Assembly (NCBI GenBank): GCA_946478655.1 | Contig: CAMLDG010000015.1 | Coordinates: forward strand, 1 to 7,716 | From: an uncultured Nitrosotalea sp. | GTDB lineage: Archaea > Thermoproteota > Nitrososphaeria > Nitrososphaerales > Nitrosopumilaceae | Direction of reading: 5' to 3' | DNA: 7,716 nucleotides | Part shown: in pieces, positions 1-6,310 of the stretch | Layout: every line of letters begins with the position of its first letter | Numbering within the stretch: the first letter of the stretch is position 1 | Notes under the pieces: generated by a model | Told to the model about the DNA's origin: nothing | The model's input: only the letters and a program-made list of their open reading frames with translations | Databases searched by the model: none | Program-made: the position numbers and the translations under genes

Positions 1-1
1 G

Positions 2-2284
2 CCTGGCAAGGCCTCAACTGTAGCCTTTGTAGATTCCATTGACACCCCAATTGTTAGGCTGACCAATGGAAACGTTGTAAAAATAAGAGACACAGCTCAT
101 GGAATTTCTCTAAAACCGCAGATTGCAAAGATTTTGCACTTGGGTGACATTTTGATAAGTTACGGAGACTTTTTAGAAAATAATGCAGAACTAATACCAA
201 CTGGATATGTCGAAGAGTTTTGGGCCCAGGAATTAGAAGACAAGGTAACGAAATACGAACCAAATGACACCGAGCTGCTAAGCTATGTATCCAAGGTACC
301 GGACCTAGATGAGGCATTTAGAATATCGCTAAACTTTGGAATTGGCCTTCATCCACATTATCTATACTATTGGGACCAAATCACAATTGAAGAATTTGAA
401 AAAATTCTCAAGCCCACAAAATTTGATGCAGACCTCATCATTTATCCAATAGACGCAAAAGATGTATTGGAAAAACTTGGTGTTCCTCATGAAGTTGCAG
501 GGGACACACTTCTCCTAAAAGATGTAGAGGCAGAGGTCTTTTTCTATCTGTTATTTAGAAAACCAATTCAACTCGAAAAAGATCTTACCATTCCACAAAT
601 CATAACAAAATCATCTGGCATCAAAATACCAAACAAGTTTTCAACATCCATTGGAGTCAGAGTGGGAAGGCCAGAAAAGGCTGCATTGCGAAAAATGAAG
701 CCGCCTGTACACACTTTATTTCCGGTGGGAAACAAGGGTGGCGCATCACGTGATTTGCTAAAGGCATCAAAGCAGCCAAACTTTTACTGCAACATTTACA
801 ATAGATTCTGCAAAAACTGTAACACCCCTTCAATTAGCATAGCATGTCCCAAGTGCCATAACAAAACAAGCACCATCTACATCTGTAACAAATGCCGGGA
901 CGAACTTGAGACAGACCACTGCCCAAAATGTAAATCACGAGCCCATGGTCATTCGTACCGCTCATTTCCTCTCAAAGACCTCTTGTATGCAGCCCAAGAG
1001 AGGACCGGATACAGGGCTCAGGAGCCATTCAAGGGCGTAAAGGAGCTCATTAACCAAGACAGAGTGCCAGAACCGCTTGAAAAGGGCCTAATCAGACAAA
1101 GTCTAGGTCTCAATGTATTCAAGGACGGGACAATCAGGTATGATACAACAAACGCCCCACTATCACACTTCAAGCCCTCTTGGGTTGGAACAACTCCAGA
1201 AAAACTAGTCGAGCTTGGCTATACCCATGATACAAACGGCAATCCACTGATATCATCTGATCAGCTTGTCGAGCTCAGAGTACAGGATGTGATAATTCCA
1301 AAAGAATGTGGAGACAGTCTTGTCTTTGTATGTCAATACATCGACCGAGAACTTGGAAAACTTTTTGGACGCCAGCCGTATTACAGTGTAAAAAGTACAG
1401 ATGATCTTGTAGGACATCTGATAATTGGTCTTGCACCGCATACATCTGTTGGAATTGTCGGAAGAATAATCGGATATACAAATACCCAAGTCTGTCTTGG
1501 AACTGCAGTGTGGCATTCTGCAAAAAGACGTGACGCCGATGGTGATGCAGATTCTATCATGTTGTTGATGGACAGTCTTCTAAATTTCTCAAGATTATTC
1601 TTGTCAGCAAGAATTGGTGGATTGATGGATGCACCGCTGCTTGTCCAGCCTATTGTAATTCCTCAAGAGGTGCAAAGACAAGCTCACAACTTTGAGGTTG
1701 TCAAGGCATATCCACTCTCATTTTTTGAATCAACTCTTAAAAGAGAAAAAGCAAGTGAGATCAAAGATGTCGAGATTTTAAAATCAAGATTAGAGACAGA
1801 GAGACAATTTCTTGGCCATGACTTTACACACATAACATCCACACTTACAACATCAAAATCAAGAAGTGCCTACTCTACACTTGGTTCATTGCTTGAGAAG
1901 CTTGACATGCAGATAAGGACTGCAGACATCATAAATGCAGTTGACCCAAGCGAAGTGGTCTCAATGGTGATGACAACTCACTTGCTTCCTGATATAATGG
2001 GAAATCTCAGGGCTTACTCTGGCCAATCTTTCCGATGCACTGCATGTGGTGCAAGTTACAGAAGAGTTCCTCTTGCCGGAAAATGTCTAGAGTGCGGCAA
2101 CAAACTAATCCAGACCATGACAAGACCTTCTGTGCAAAAATATCTCAAGCTTGCAAGAAGAATGCTTGGCAAGTATACAATCTCTCCATATCTTAGAGGA
2201 CGTGTGCTTTCACTCTTGGATGAGCTTGAACTGGTATTTGGCAAGGAAGAAAGCAGCCAATCTATTCTTACAGACTTTGCCTAG
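2..2284 (+). CDS. polC: DNA polymerase D (Pol II) large subunit DP2, 5'-truncated by the window edge
   Basis: This is the catalytic large subunit of archaeal family-D DNA polymerase, which works with the DP1 exonuclease subunit and the PCNA clamp at the replication fork. The frame is open from base 2 with no stop, so the N-terminus lies outside the window; the TTG at 134 is an internal Leu codon (AKILHLGDIL reads straight through it). About 760 residues are visible. Four Cys pairs spaced CxxC lie at 809/818, 845/854, 884/893 and 920/929, typical of the DP2 zinc-ribbon region. The DxDGDxD core of the two-barrel, RNA-polymerase-like active site is at 1532-1552, within KRRDADGDADSIMLLMDSLL. A second zinc site (CTAC, then KCLEC) is at 2036-2095. 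The last residues, QSILTDFA, resemble a PCNA-binding box. No intein interrupts the visible part. The stop overlaps the stop of convergent glyA. Family assignment is very secure. Confidence 0.96.
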   Translation, partial: PGKASTVAFVDSIDTPIVRLTNGNVVKIRDTAHGISLKPQIAKILHLGDILISYGDFLENNAELIPTGYVEEFWAQELEDKVTKYEPNDTELLSYVSKVPDLDEAFRISLNFGIGLHPHYLYYWDQITIEEFEKILKPTKFDADLIIYPIDAKDVLEKLGVPHEVAGDTLLLKDVEAEVFFYLLFRKPIQLEKDLTIPQIITKSSGIKIPNKFSTSIGVRVGRPEKAALRKMKPPVHTLFPVGNKGGASRDLLKASKQPNFYCNIYNRFCKNCNTPSISIACPKCHNKTSTIYICNKCRDELETDHCPKCKSRAHGHSYRSFPLKDLLYAAQERTGYRAQEPFKGVKELINQDRVPEPLEKGLIRQSLGLNVFKDGTIRYDTTNAPLSHFKPSWVGTTPEKLVELGYTHDTNGNPLISSDQLVELRVQDVIIPKECGDSLVFVCQYIDRELGKLFGRQPYYSVKSTDDLVGHLIIGLAPHTSVGIVGRIIGYTNTQVCLGTAVWHSAKRRDADGDADSIMLLMDSLLNFSRLFLSARIGGLMDAPLLVQPIVIPQEVQRQAHNFEVVKAYPLSFFESTLKREKASEIKDVEILKSRLETERQFLGHDFTHITSTLTTSKSRSAYSTLGSLLEKLDMQIRTADIINAVDPSEVVSMVMTTHLLPDIMGNLRAYSGQSFRCTACGASYRRVPLAGKCLECGNKLIQTMTRPSVQKYLKLARRMLGKYTISPYLRGRVLSLLDELELVFGKEESSQSILTDFA

Positions 2285-3603
2285 CGAATCTTGATGTAAT
2301 CATATCCGCCATGCTTGCTTTCAAAGCAATAGCGAACCTTCTGAAAGTCTTTTCTAAATTTCTTGACATCTAATGCAATCTTTTTCTTGTCTTTTTTATC
2401 CACAACTACTTTTTTGATAAACTCGGCTACTTGTTTCATGTCTGATTCTTTCATGCCAAGTCGTGTGAGTTCTGCAACACCAAGTCTTATTCCACCTGGA
2501 TGGAAATAGTTTCGTCCAGCCTTGATGTCTCCTGGAATGAGTTGTCTGTTTATGATGATGTTTGCCTTTTCAAGATCTGCCTCGATTGTTCCACCGTCAC
2601 CAAATGAAAGTACGTTTACAACTATCTGGTGAGATTTTGTAAATCCTCGTTTTTCACCAAGTACTGAGAAACCATACGAATTCAATGCCTCTGCAAGTGC
2701 TTTTGCATTCTTTATGACTTGGGCTGCATATTTTTTACCAAACTCTAACATCTCTGCATAAGCAATTGCCTTTCCTGCCATGTGGTGCAAGTGGTGATTG
2801 CTGGTCATTCCTGGGAATGTTGCCTTTTTGATACTCTCACCATATTTTTCAAATGAGCAGACCATTCCACCCTGAGGACCAAACAAAGTCTTGTGAGTAC
2901 TCATTGTCATTGCGTCTGCTCCTTCTCTTAGTGGATCCTGGAACTGTCCTCCTGCAATGAGTCCTGCAACATGTGCACCGTCATAATTGACAAACATATT
3001 GTAACTTTTCAGAAAATCTGCAAGTTCCTTTACTGGGTGCGGGAACAAGAAAACCGATCCTCCAAACATTGCTAACTTAGGAATCTTGCCAGCTTTTTCA
3101 AGTTCTCTGACTTTATCTTTTGTCTTGTCAACATCAATTGTCATCTCTTCGGCATCAAATGGATAGAATTCAATGTCTAATCCATGGACAAGTCCTGCAG
3201 TACCTGCATGCTCTTTCTTGCCGTGTGAAATGTGACCACCAGATGGAATTGAAGGAGCAAGCATGACATCGCCTGGATTTGTAAATGCGGAATAGATAGC
3301 CAAGTTTGCAACGACACCAGAGATTGGTCTTACATCAACAAACTCTGCCTTGAATAATTTTTTTGCAAGTGCCATGCACTTGAACTCTACCTCATCAATG
3401 TAGATACATCCAGCATAGACCCGCTCGCCAGGCCAGCCTTCTGCATATCTATTGGCAAAGTCTGAAACTGTTGCCTCTCGGACTGCCGGACTGGTAACAT
3501 TTTCACTTGCAATTAGAGGAATTGAATTTGCAAACCATTCATTATGCGTTTTTAGCAGTTTAAGCACTTCATTGTAAGATGATCGCGGTGAAGAACGAGA
3601 CAT
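2281..3603 (-). CDS. glyA: Serine hydroxymethyltransferase
   Basis: This is a cytosolic PLP enzyme that interconverts serine and glycine while moving a one-carbon unit to or from a pterin/folate carrier. The protein has 440 residues, slightly longer than the roughly 420 of bacterial GlyA. Visible family landmarks are NRYAEGWPGERVYAGC (51-66), RPISGVVANLAIYSAF (92-107), SGGHISHG (121-128), YDGAHVAGL (207-215, with PLP-binding Asp208 and His211), the Schiff-base lysine Lys238 in MSTHKTLFGPQGG, and the carboxylate-binding Arg373 in PGGIRLGVAELTRLG. The bacterial TPA after GIRxG is VAE here, which I take as an archaeal-type variant rather than damage. The C-terminus (about 398-422) is very Lys-rich. 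The ATG at 3603 is the only start: no ATG, GTG or TTG occurs between it and the upstream in-frame TAG. It is divergent from the thermosome gene and convergent with DP2. The carrier pterin cannot be read from the sequence. Confidence 0.97.
   Translation of the reverse strand: MSRSSPRSSYNEVLKLLKTHNEWFANSIPLIASENVTSPAVREATVSDFANRYAEGWPGERVYAGCIYIDEVEFKCMALAKKLFKAEFVDVRPISGVVANLAIYSAFTNPGDVMLAPSIPSGGHISHGKKEHAGTAGLVHGLDIEFYPFDAEEMTIDVDKTKDKVRELEKAGKIPKLAMFGGSVFLFPHPVKELADFLKSYNMFVNYDGAHVAGLIAGGQFQDPLREGADAMTMSTHKTLFGPQGGMVCSFEKYGESIKKATFPGMTSNHHLHHMAGKAIAYAEMLEFGKKYAAQVIKNAKALAEALNSYGFSVLGEKRGFTKSHQIVVNVLSFGDGGTIEADLEKANIIINRQLIPGDIKAGRNYFHPGGIRLGVAELTRLGMKESDMKQVAEFIKKVVVDKKDKKKIALDVKKFRKDFQKVRYCFESKHGGYDYIKIR
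2381..2415 (+). terminator. Candidate T-rich termination zone for DP2, inside antisense glyA
   Basis: Three T runs of five or six bases lie within 35 nt on the plus strand (2381-2385, 2392-2397 and 2410-2415), about 100-130 nt past the DP2 stop. They are the complement of AAA/AAG lysine codons at the GlyA C-terminus. Archaeal transcripts commonly end at U-rich tracts, and there is no intergenic space for a terminator between the two genes. Terminator function is inferred; the T runs are directly visible but could simply reflect the lysine codons. Confidence 0.35.
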
Positions 3604-3625
3604 ATCTAGTCCCGACAGTTTTCCT

Positions 3626-3635
3626 AATTTAAAAA
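3626..3635 (-). promoter_or_regulatory. TATA-like box of glyA
   Basis: On the minus strand this reads TTTTTAAATT, centred about 27 nt upstream of the glyA ATG at 3603. Archaeal TATA boxes sit about 26 nt before the transcription start, so the transcript would begin at or next to the ATG. The stretch between box and ATG contains no Shine-Dalgarno-like sequence. Both points fit a leaderless mRNA. Confidence 0.6.
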
Positions 3636-3646
3636 CATCGGAAGTG

Positions 3647-3666
3647 TTGAAAATTATCTATTTCAA
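3647..3666. repeat. Short inverted repeat in the glyA-thermosome divergent promoter region
   Basis: TTGAAA (3647-3652) and TTTCAA (3661-3666) form an inverted repeat with an 8-nt AT-rich spacer. The sequence AAGTGT also occurs twice in direct orientation (3642-3647 and 3665-3670), touching both arms. The element lies between the two TATA-like boxes, about 27 bp upstream of the thermosome box, a position where an activator or repressor could bind. No known operator is recognised, and six-base arms in AT-rich DNA can arise by chance. Confidence 0.3.
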
Positions 3667-3692
3667 GTGTAAAGGGTTTTGATCTCATAAGA

Positions 3693-3700
3693 CATAATAA
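3693..3700 (+). promoter_or_regulatory. TATA-like box of the thermosome gene
   Basis: CATAATAA is centred about 27 nt upstream of the ATG at 3724. The intervening sequence has a GGG only about 20 nt from the start and no properly spaced Shine-Dalgarno motif, so a leaderless or nearly leaderless transcript is likely. Another AT-rich stretch (3685-3690) is slightly too far upstream. The box is weaker than the glyA one. Confidence 0.5.
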
Positions 3701-3723
3701 GGGAAAATCGACCTCTTGCAAAT

Positions 3724-5424
3724 ATGTCGATTCAGTCTTCATCTGGTGGAATACCCGTAGTTATTCTAAAAGACGGTGCTCAACAGACCAAGGGCCGTGA
3801 CGCACAGAAAAACAATATCGCAGCAGCAAAATTAATTGCCGAAATTGTTCATTCAAGTCTTGGCCCACGTGGAATGGATAAGATGCTTGTTGATTCACTT
3901 GGTGATGTTACAATTACAAACGATGGTGCTACTATACTAAAAGAAATTGATGTACAACATCCAGCTGCAAAGATGCTAGTTGAGATCTCAAAGGCAACTG
4001 ACAATGAAGTCGGAGATGGAACAACATCTGCCGTAGTACTTGCAGGAGCATTATTGGAGAACGCAGAGACTTTGGTTTTGCAAGATGTGCATCCAACAAT
4101 TATCGTTGATGGTTATAGAAAGGCTGCAATCAAGGCAGTAGAGCTCTTAGAAAAAATGGCAGACAAGGTTTCTCCAACTGACAAGGACGTACTTGAGAGA
4201 ATTGCAAGAACATCCATGCAGACAAAACTTGTCAGAAAAGACTCTGCAAACCTAGCAGACATGATTGTAAAATCTGTACTTGCAGTATCTGAAAAGAAAG
4301 ATGACGGATATCTTGTTGATATTGATGATATTAAAGTAGAAAAGAAAGCTGGTGGCTCCATCAAGGACTGTGCAATTATCAAAGGAATAGTTCTTGACAA
4401 AGAGATTGTCCACAGTGGAATGCCAAAGAAAATTGATCATGCAAAGATTGCTCTAGTTAACAACGCACTTGAGATTGACAAGACAGAGTTTGATGCAAAG
4501 ATAAACATCACAAACCCACAACAGATGAAATCATTTCTTGATGAAGAACAAAAAATGATCAAAAACATGGTGGATAAAGTGATTGCTTCTGGAGCAAATG
4601 TTCTGTTCTGCCAAAAAGGAATTGATGACATGGCACAACACTATCTTGCAAAAGCAGGAATACTCACAGTAAGAAGAATAAAAGAAAGCGATATGACAAA
4701 GCTTGCCAAGGCAACAGGTGCCAGAATTATAAGTAATTTCGATGACTTGTTTGAAAAAGATCTAGGTTCTGCTGATCTAGTAGAAGAAAGAAAAGTAGAG
4801 ACTGACAAATGGACCTTCGTTGAAGGCTGCAAGCATCCAAAGGCAGTTACACTTCTTCTAAGAGGCGGTTCACAAAGAGTAGTAGATGAGGTAGAGAGGT
4901 CAGTACACGACGCATTGATGGTTGTAAAAGATGTAATGGAAAAACCATTCATAGTAGCAGGCGGCGGTGCACCAGAAACTTATGCTGCAACAAAACTACG
5001 AGAGTGGGCAAAAACACTAGAAGGCAGAGAACAACTTGCAGTAGAAAAATTTGCAGACTCTTTAGAAGTAATTCCAATCACACTTGCTGAGAATGCAGGA
5101 ATGGATCCAATTGACACATTAGCATCATTACGATCAAAACAACTCAAAGGAAACAAATGGACAGGAATTGATGTCATGAAAGCACAAGTTGCTAGCATGC
5201 ATGCAAGCGATATCTTTGAGCCACTCTCAGTCAAGATCCAAATTATCACATGCGCAACAGAAGCAGCATCTATGATACTTAGAATCGATGATGTCATTGC
5301 CACTGCAAAATCTGCAGGAGGACCACCGCCAGGCGCAGAAGGTATGGGCGGAATGGGAGGAATGCCTGGTATGGGAGGCATGGGTGGTATGGGCGGAATG
5401 GGAATGCCCGGCATGGATATGTAA
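3724..5424 (+). CDS. ths: Thermosome subunit (group II chaperonin)
   Basis: This is a subunit of the archaeal double-ring, ATP-driven cytosolic chaperonin, related to eukaryotic CCT/TRiC, with a built-in lid. The protein has 566 residues, close to the family's usual 540-570. Equatorial ATP-binding motifs are [13 protein letters not shown] (44-56), TNDGATIL (65-72) and GDGTTS (97-102). The C-terminal equatorial half has VAGGGAPE (411-418) and [11 protein letters not shown] (456-466). The apical domain lies between these halves. Residues 540-566 are a flexible Gly-Met-rich tail as in many chaperonins. The ATG at 3724 is the only start: no alternative start codon lies between it and the in-frame TAA at 3688. 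Archaea often carry several paralogous subunits; whether this one forms homo- or hetero-oligomers cannot be told here. All key ATPase motifs are intact. Confidence 0.98.
   Translation: MSIQSSSGGIPVVILKDGAQQTKGRDAQKNNIAAAKLIAEIVHSSLGPRGMDKMLVDSLGDVTITNDGATILKEIDVQHPAAKMLVEISKATDNEVGDGTTSAVVLAGALLENAETLVLQDVHPTIIVDGYRKAAIKAVELLEKMADKVSPTDKDVLERIARTSMQTKLVRKDSANLADMIVKSVLAVSEKKDDGYLVDIDDIKVEKKAGGSIKDCAIIKGIVLDKEIVHSGMPKKIDHAKIALVNNALEIDKTEFDAKINITNPQQMKSFLDEEQKMIKNMVDKVIASGANVLFCQKGIDDMAQHYLAKAGILTVRRIKESDMTKLAKATGARIISNFDDLFEKDLGSADLVEERKVETDKWTFVEGCKHPKAVTLLLRGGSQRVVDEVERSVHDALMVVKDVMEKPFIVAGGGAPETYAATKLREWAKTLEGREQLAVEKFADSLEVIPITLAENAGMDPIDTLASLRSKQLKGNKWTGIDVMKAQVASMHASDIFEPLSVKIQIITCATEAASMILRIDDVIATAKSAGGPPPGAEGMGGMGGMPGMGGMGGMGGMGMPGMDM
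5341..5421 (+). repeat. Gly-Gly-Met coding repeat (thermosome C-terminal tail)
   Basis: A degenerate run of GGN-GGN-ATG codons encodes the tail GGM/PGM repeats, ending in GMDM. Glycine codons vary (GGT, GGC, GGA), so the repetition is stronger in the protein than in the DNA. Similar tails in other chaperonins project into the folding cavity. Low-complexity DNA of this kind may differ in unit number between strains. Confidence 0.7.
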
Positions 5425-5449
5425 TTAACGGATACAACATTTCTCTCAA

Positions 5450-5458
5450 AGTTTATTT
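5450..5458 (+). promoter_or_regulatory. TATA-like box of the small membrane protein gene
   Basis: The AT-rich box (AGTTTATTT) is centred about 27 nt upstream of the ATG at 5481. This suggests separate transcription from the thermosome gene, which ends at 5424, and a start at or near the ATG. It also argues against the in-frame TTG at 5457, which would overlap the promoter. The T-rich bases may additionally help end the thermosome transcript. Confidence 0.5.
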
Positions 5459-5480
5459 GACTAATCCAGATAGGAATTCT

Positions 5481-5759
5481 ATGCAAATAGGTGGAACCAA
5501 AATTCTAACTGGTGCAAGATATGTCTATCTTGTAGCATTCTTTGCATTGCTCTCCGGACTGTTCTATCCTATAATCACTCACAGTAGCTGGGATCTAGTT
5601 ATTTCAGGAACTCTGATTCTCTTTGTGGGTCTTGCAGGAACTGTTACAATTTACAAAGCAGCTACAGCTGAAAAACACAAGAAAGCCTATCTCATTATTG
5701 GTTTGGCAATTACATCAGTTGCATTGTTCCTTGTGTACGGTGCAATTGGAAGAATCTAG
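5481..5759 (+). CDS. Small three-helix membrane protein, function unknown
   Basis: I do not recognise the family. The predicted protein has 92 residues with three hydrophobic segments at about 14-32 (YVYLVAFFALLSGLFYPII), 39-59 and 70-88. The loop between helices 2 and 3 (KAATAEKHKKA) is lysine-rich and the N-terminus carries K7 and R13. By the positive-inside rule this predicts a cytoplasmic N-terminus and an external C-terminus. There is no signal peptide, cysteine or catalytic motif. I chose the ATG at 5481 over the in-frame TTG at 5457 because a TATA-like box lies about 27 nt upstream; a weak AGG is also present 6 nt before the ATG. It lies 56 bp downstream of the thermosome gene on the same strand. 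Its coding status rests on the hydrophobic pattern, the promoter spacing and the fit to the gap. Confidence 0.75.
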   Translation: MQIGGTKILTGARYVYLVAFFALLSGLFYPIITHSSWDLVISGTLILFVGLAGTVTIYKAATAEKHKKAYLIIGLAITSVALFLVYGAIGRI

Positions 5760-5828
5760 ATTTTCAATATTCTAAACACATCTTAACAATCTAACATTAT
5801 TCAAATGCTCAGGCACAAACAGCCCAAA

Positions 5829-5852
5829 TTTTTCCTATTTTTTCCTATTTTT
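5829..5852 (+). terminator. T-rich tandem repeat, probable terminator
   Basis: The 10-bp unit TTTTTCCTAT occurs twice in perfect tandem (5829-5838 and 5839-5848), followed by four more T's. It lies 70 nt past the stop of the small membrane protein gene, in the 119-bp spacer between convergent genes. Successive U-rich tracts without a hairpin fit archaeal intrinsic termination on the plus strand. The rest of the spacer is AT-rich and shows no gene or RNA feature that I can support. Confidence 0.55.
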
Positions 5853-5878
5853 GATGTCAAAGCTTGGATGAAACTGTC

Positions 5879-6262
5879 TTAGGAAGTATTCAACGCAATA
5901 GCCTCGCGGATGAGTGCCTTGAATACAGACTTGTCAACCTTGTCACCTTCATGAAAGTCAATCGCACGTCTTGCATTTCCTTCAAGACTAGAGTTGAAGA
6001 TCTTTTTTGGATCTTTCATCTTGGCACCTTTGGGAAAAGTCAGCTTGACGACTTTCTTGTATGTCTCTCCCGTGCAAATTATTCCGTCATGGGACCAGAC
6101 GGGAACACTCCACTTCCATTCTTCTACGACTGCTGGATCTGCTTGCTTGATAAGAGCGCGTAGCTGGGATAACATTTCACCGCGCCAGTCATCCAGCTCT
6201 TCGATTCTAGCATCTATCAGCTGAGATGGTGACTCGCCCTTCTTGGCAGAAGTTTTTTTCAT
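5879..6262 (-). CDS. DUF1801 family protein (YdhG/YdeI-like)
   Basis: This is a 127-residue soluble protein that I assign to the DUF1801 family by its overall pattern: a Lys/Ser-rich start, an N-terminal helical part (LIDARIEELDDWRGEMLSQLRALI), the core VVEEWKWSVPVWSHDGIICT (45-64), YKKVVKLTFPKGA (68-80) and a C-terminal helix (VDKSVFKALIREAIAL). Members have a frataxin-like fold; Bacillus subtilis YdhG (Fra) has been described as an iron chaperone, but most members lack a proven role and I do not assign one here. The ATG at 6262 has no alternative start nearby upstream. It lies 48 bp behind glnA on the same strand, so cotranscription is possible, although a TATA-like box at 6291-6298 also allows its own promoter. 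The length is normal and the frame intact. Confidence 0.85.
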   Translation of the reverse strand: MKKTSAKKGESPSQLIDARIEELDDWRGEMLSQLRALIKQADPAVVEEWKWSVPVWSHDGIICTGETYKKVVKLTFPKGAKMKDPKKIFNSSLEGNARRAIDFHEGDKVDKSVFKALIREAIALNTS

Positions 6263-6275
6263 ATAATTTGAGTAT

Positions 6276-6298
6276 CCTCCAAAGTATGAAAATATATC
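6276..6298 (-). promoter_or_regulatory. Start-region signals of the DUF1801 gene: TATA-like box and GGAGG
   Basis: Reading the minus strand, GATATATT (6298-6291) is a TATA-like box whose predicted start site (about 6268) leaves a leader of only about 6 nt. Closer to the gene, GGAGG (6280-6276) is a good anti-16S match but stands 13 nt from the ATG, longer than usual. The GGAGG would be absent from a transcript starting at this promoter and present only in a read-through mRNA from glnA. Which signal is used cannot be decided from sequence. Confidence 0.4.
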
Positions 6299-6310
6299 AG
6301 ATGTTCTAGT

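Noticed and set aside
134..136. TTG as the start of the DP2 coding region
   Set aside because: The frame is open back to base 2 with conserved-looking DP2 sequence upstream (HGISLKPQIAKIL), so this is an internal Leu codon.
5457..5480. In-frame TTG as the start of the small membrane protein (eight extra residues)
   Set aside because: It falls inside the AT-rich TATA-like box, and the ATG at 5481 has the expected promoter spacing; the extra residues are not hydrophobic or otherwise meaningful.
4980..5486. Pro/Ile-rich minus-strand ORF of 168 residues
   Set aside because: It is the antisense shadow of the thermosome gene and its Gly-Met tail; the apparent PPI/PGI repeats are the complement of GGN-ATG codons.
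5805..5882. Small ORF of 25 codons (MLRHKQPKFFLF...) in the convergent spacer
   Set aside because: It runs through the T-rich repeat, which explains its Phe-rich content, overlaps the end of the DUF1801 gene, and has no convincing promoter or ribosome-binding site.
5864..6163. Plus-strand ORF of 99 residues over the DUF1801 gene
   Set aside because: It is the antisense of a gene with a recognisable family pattern and has no family resemblance of its own.
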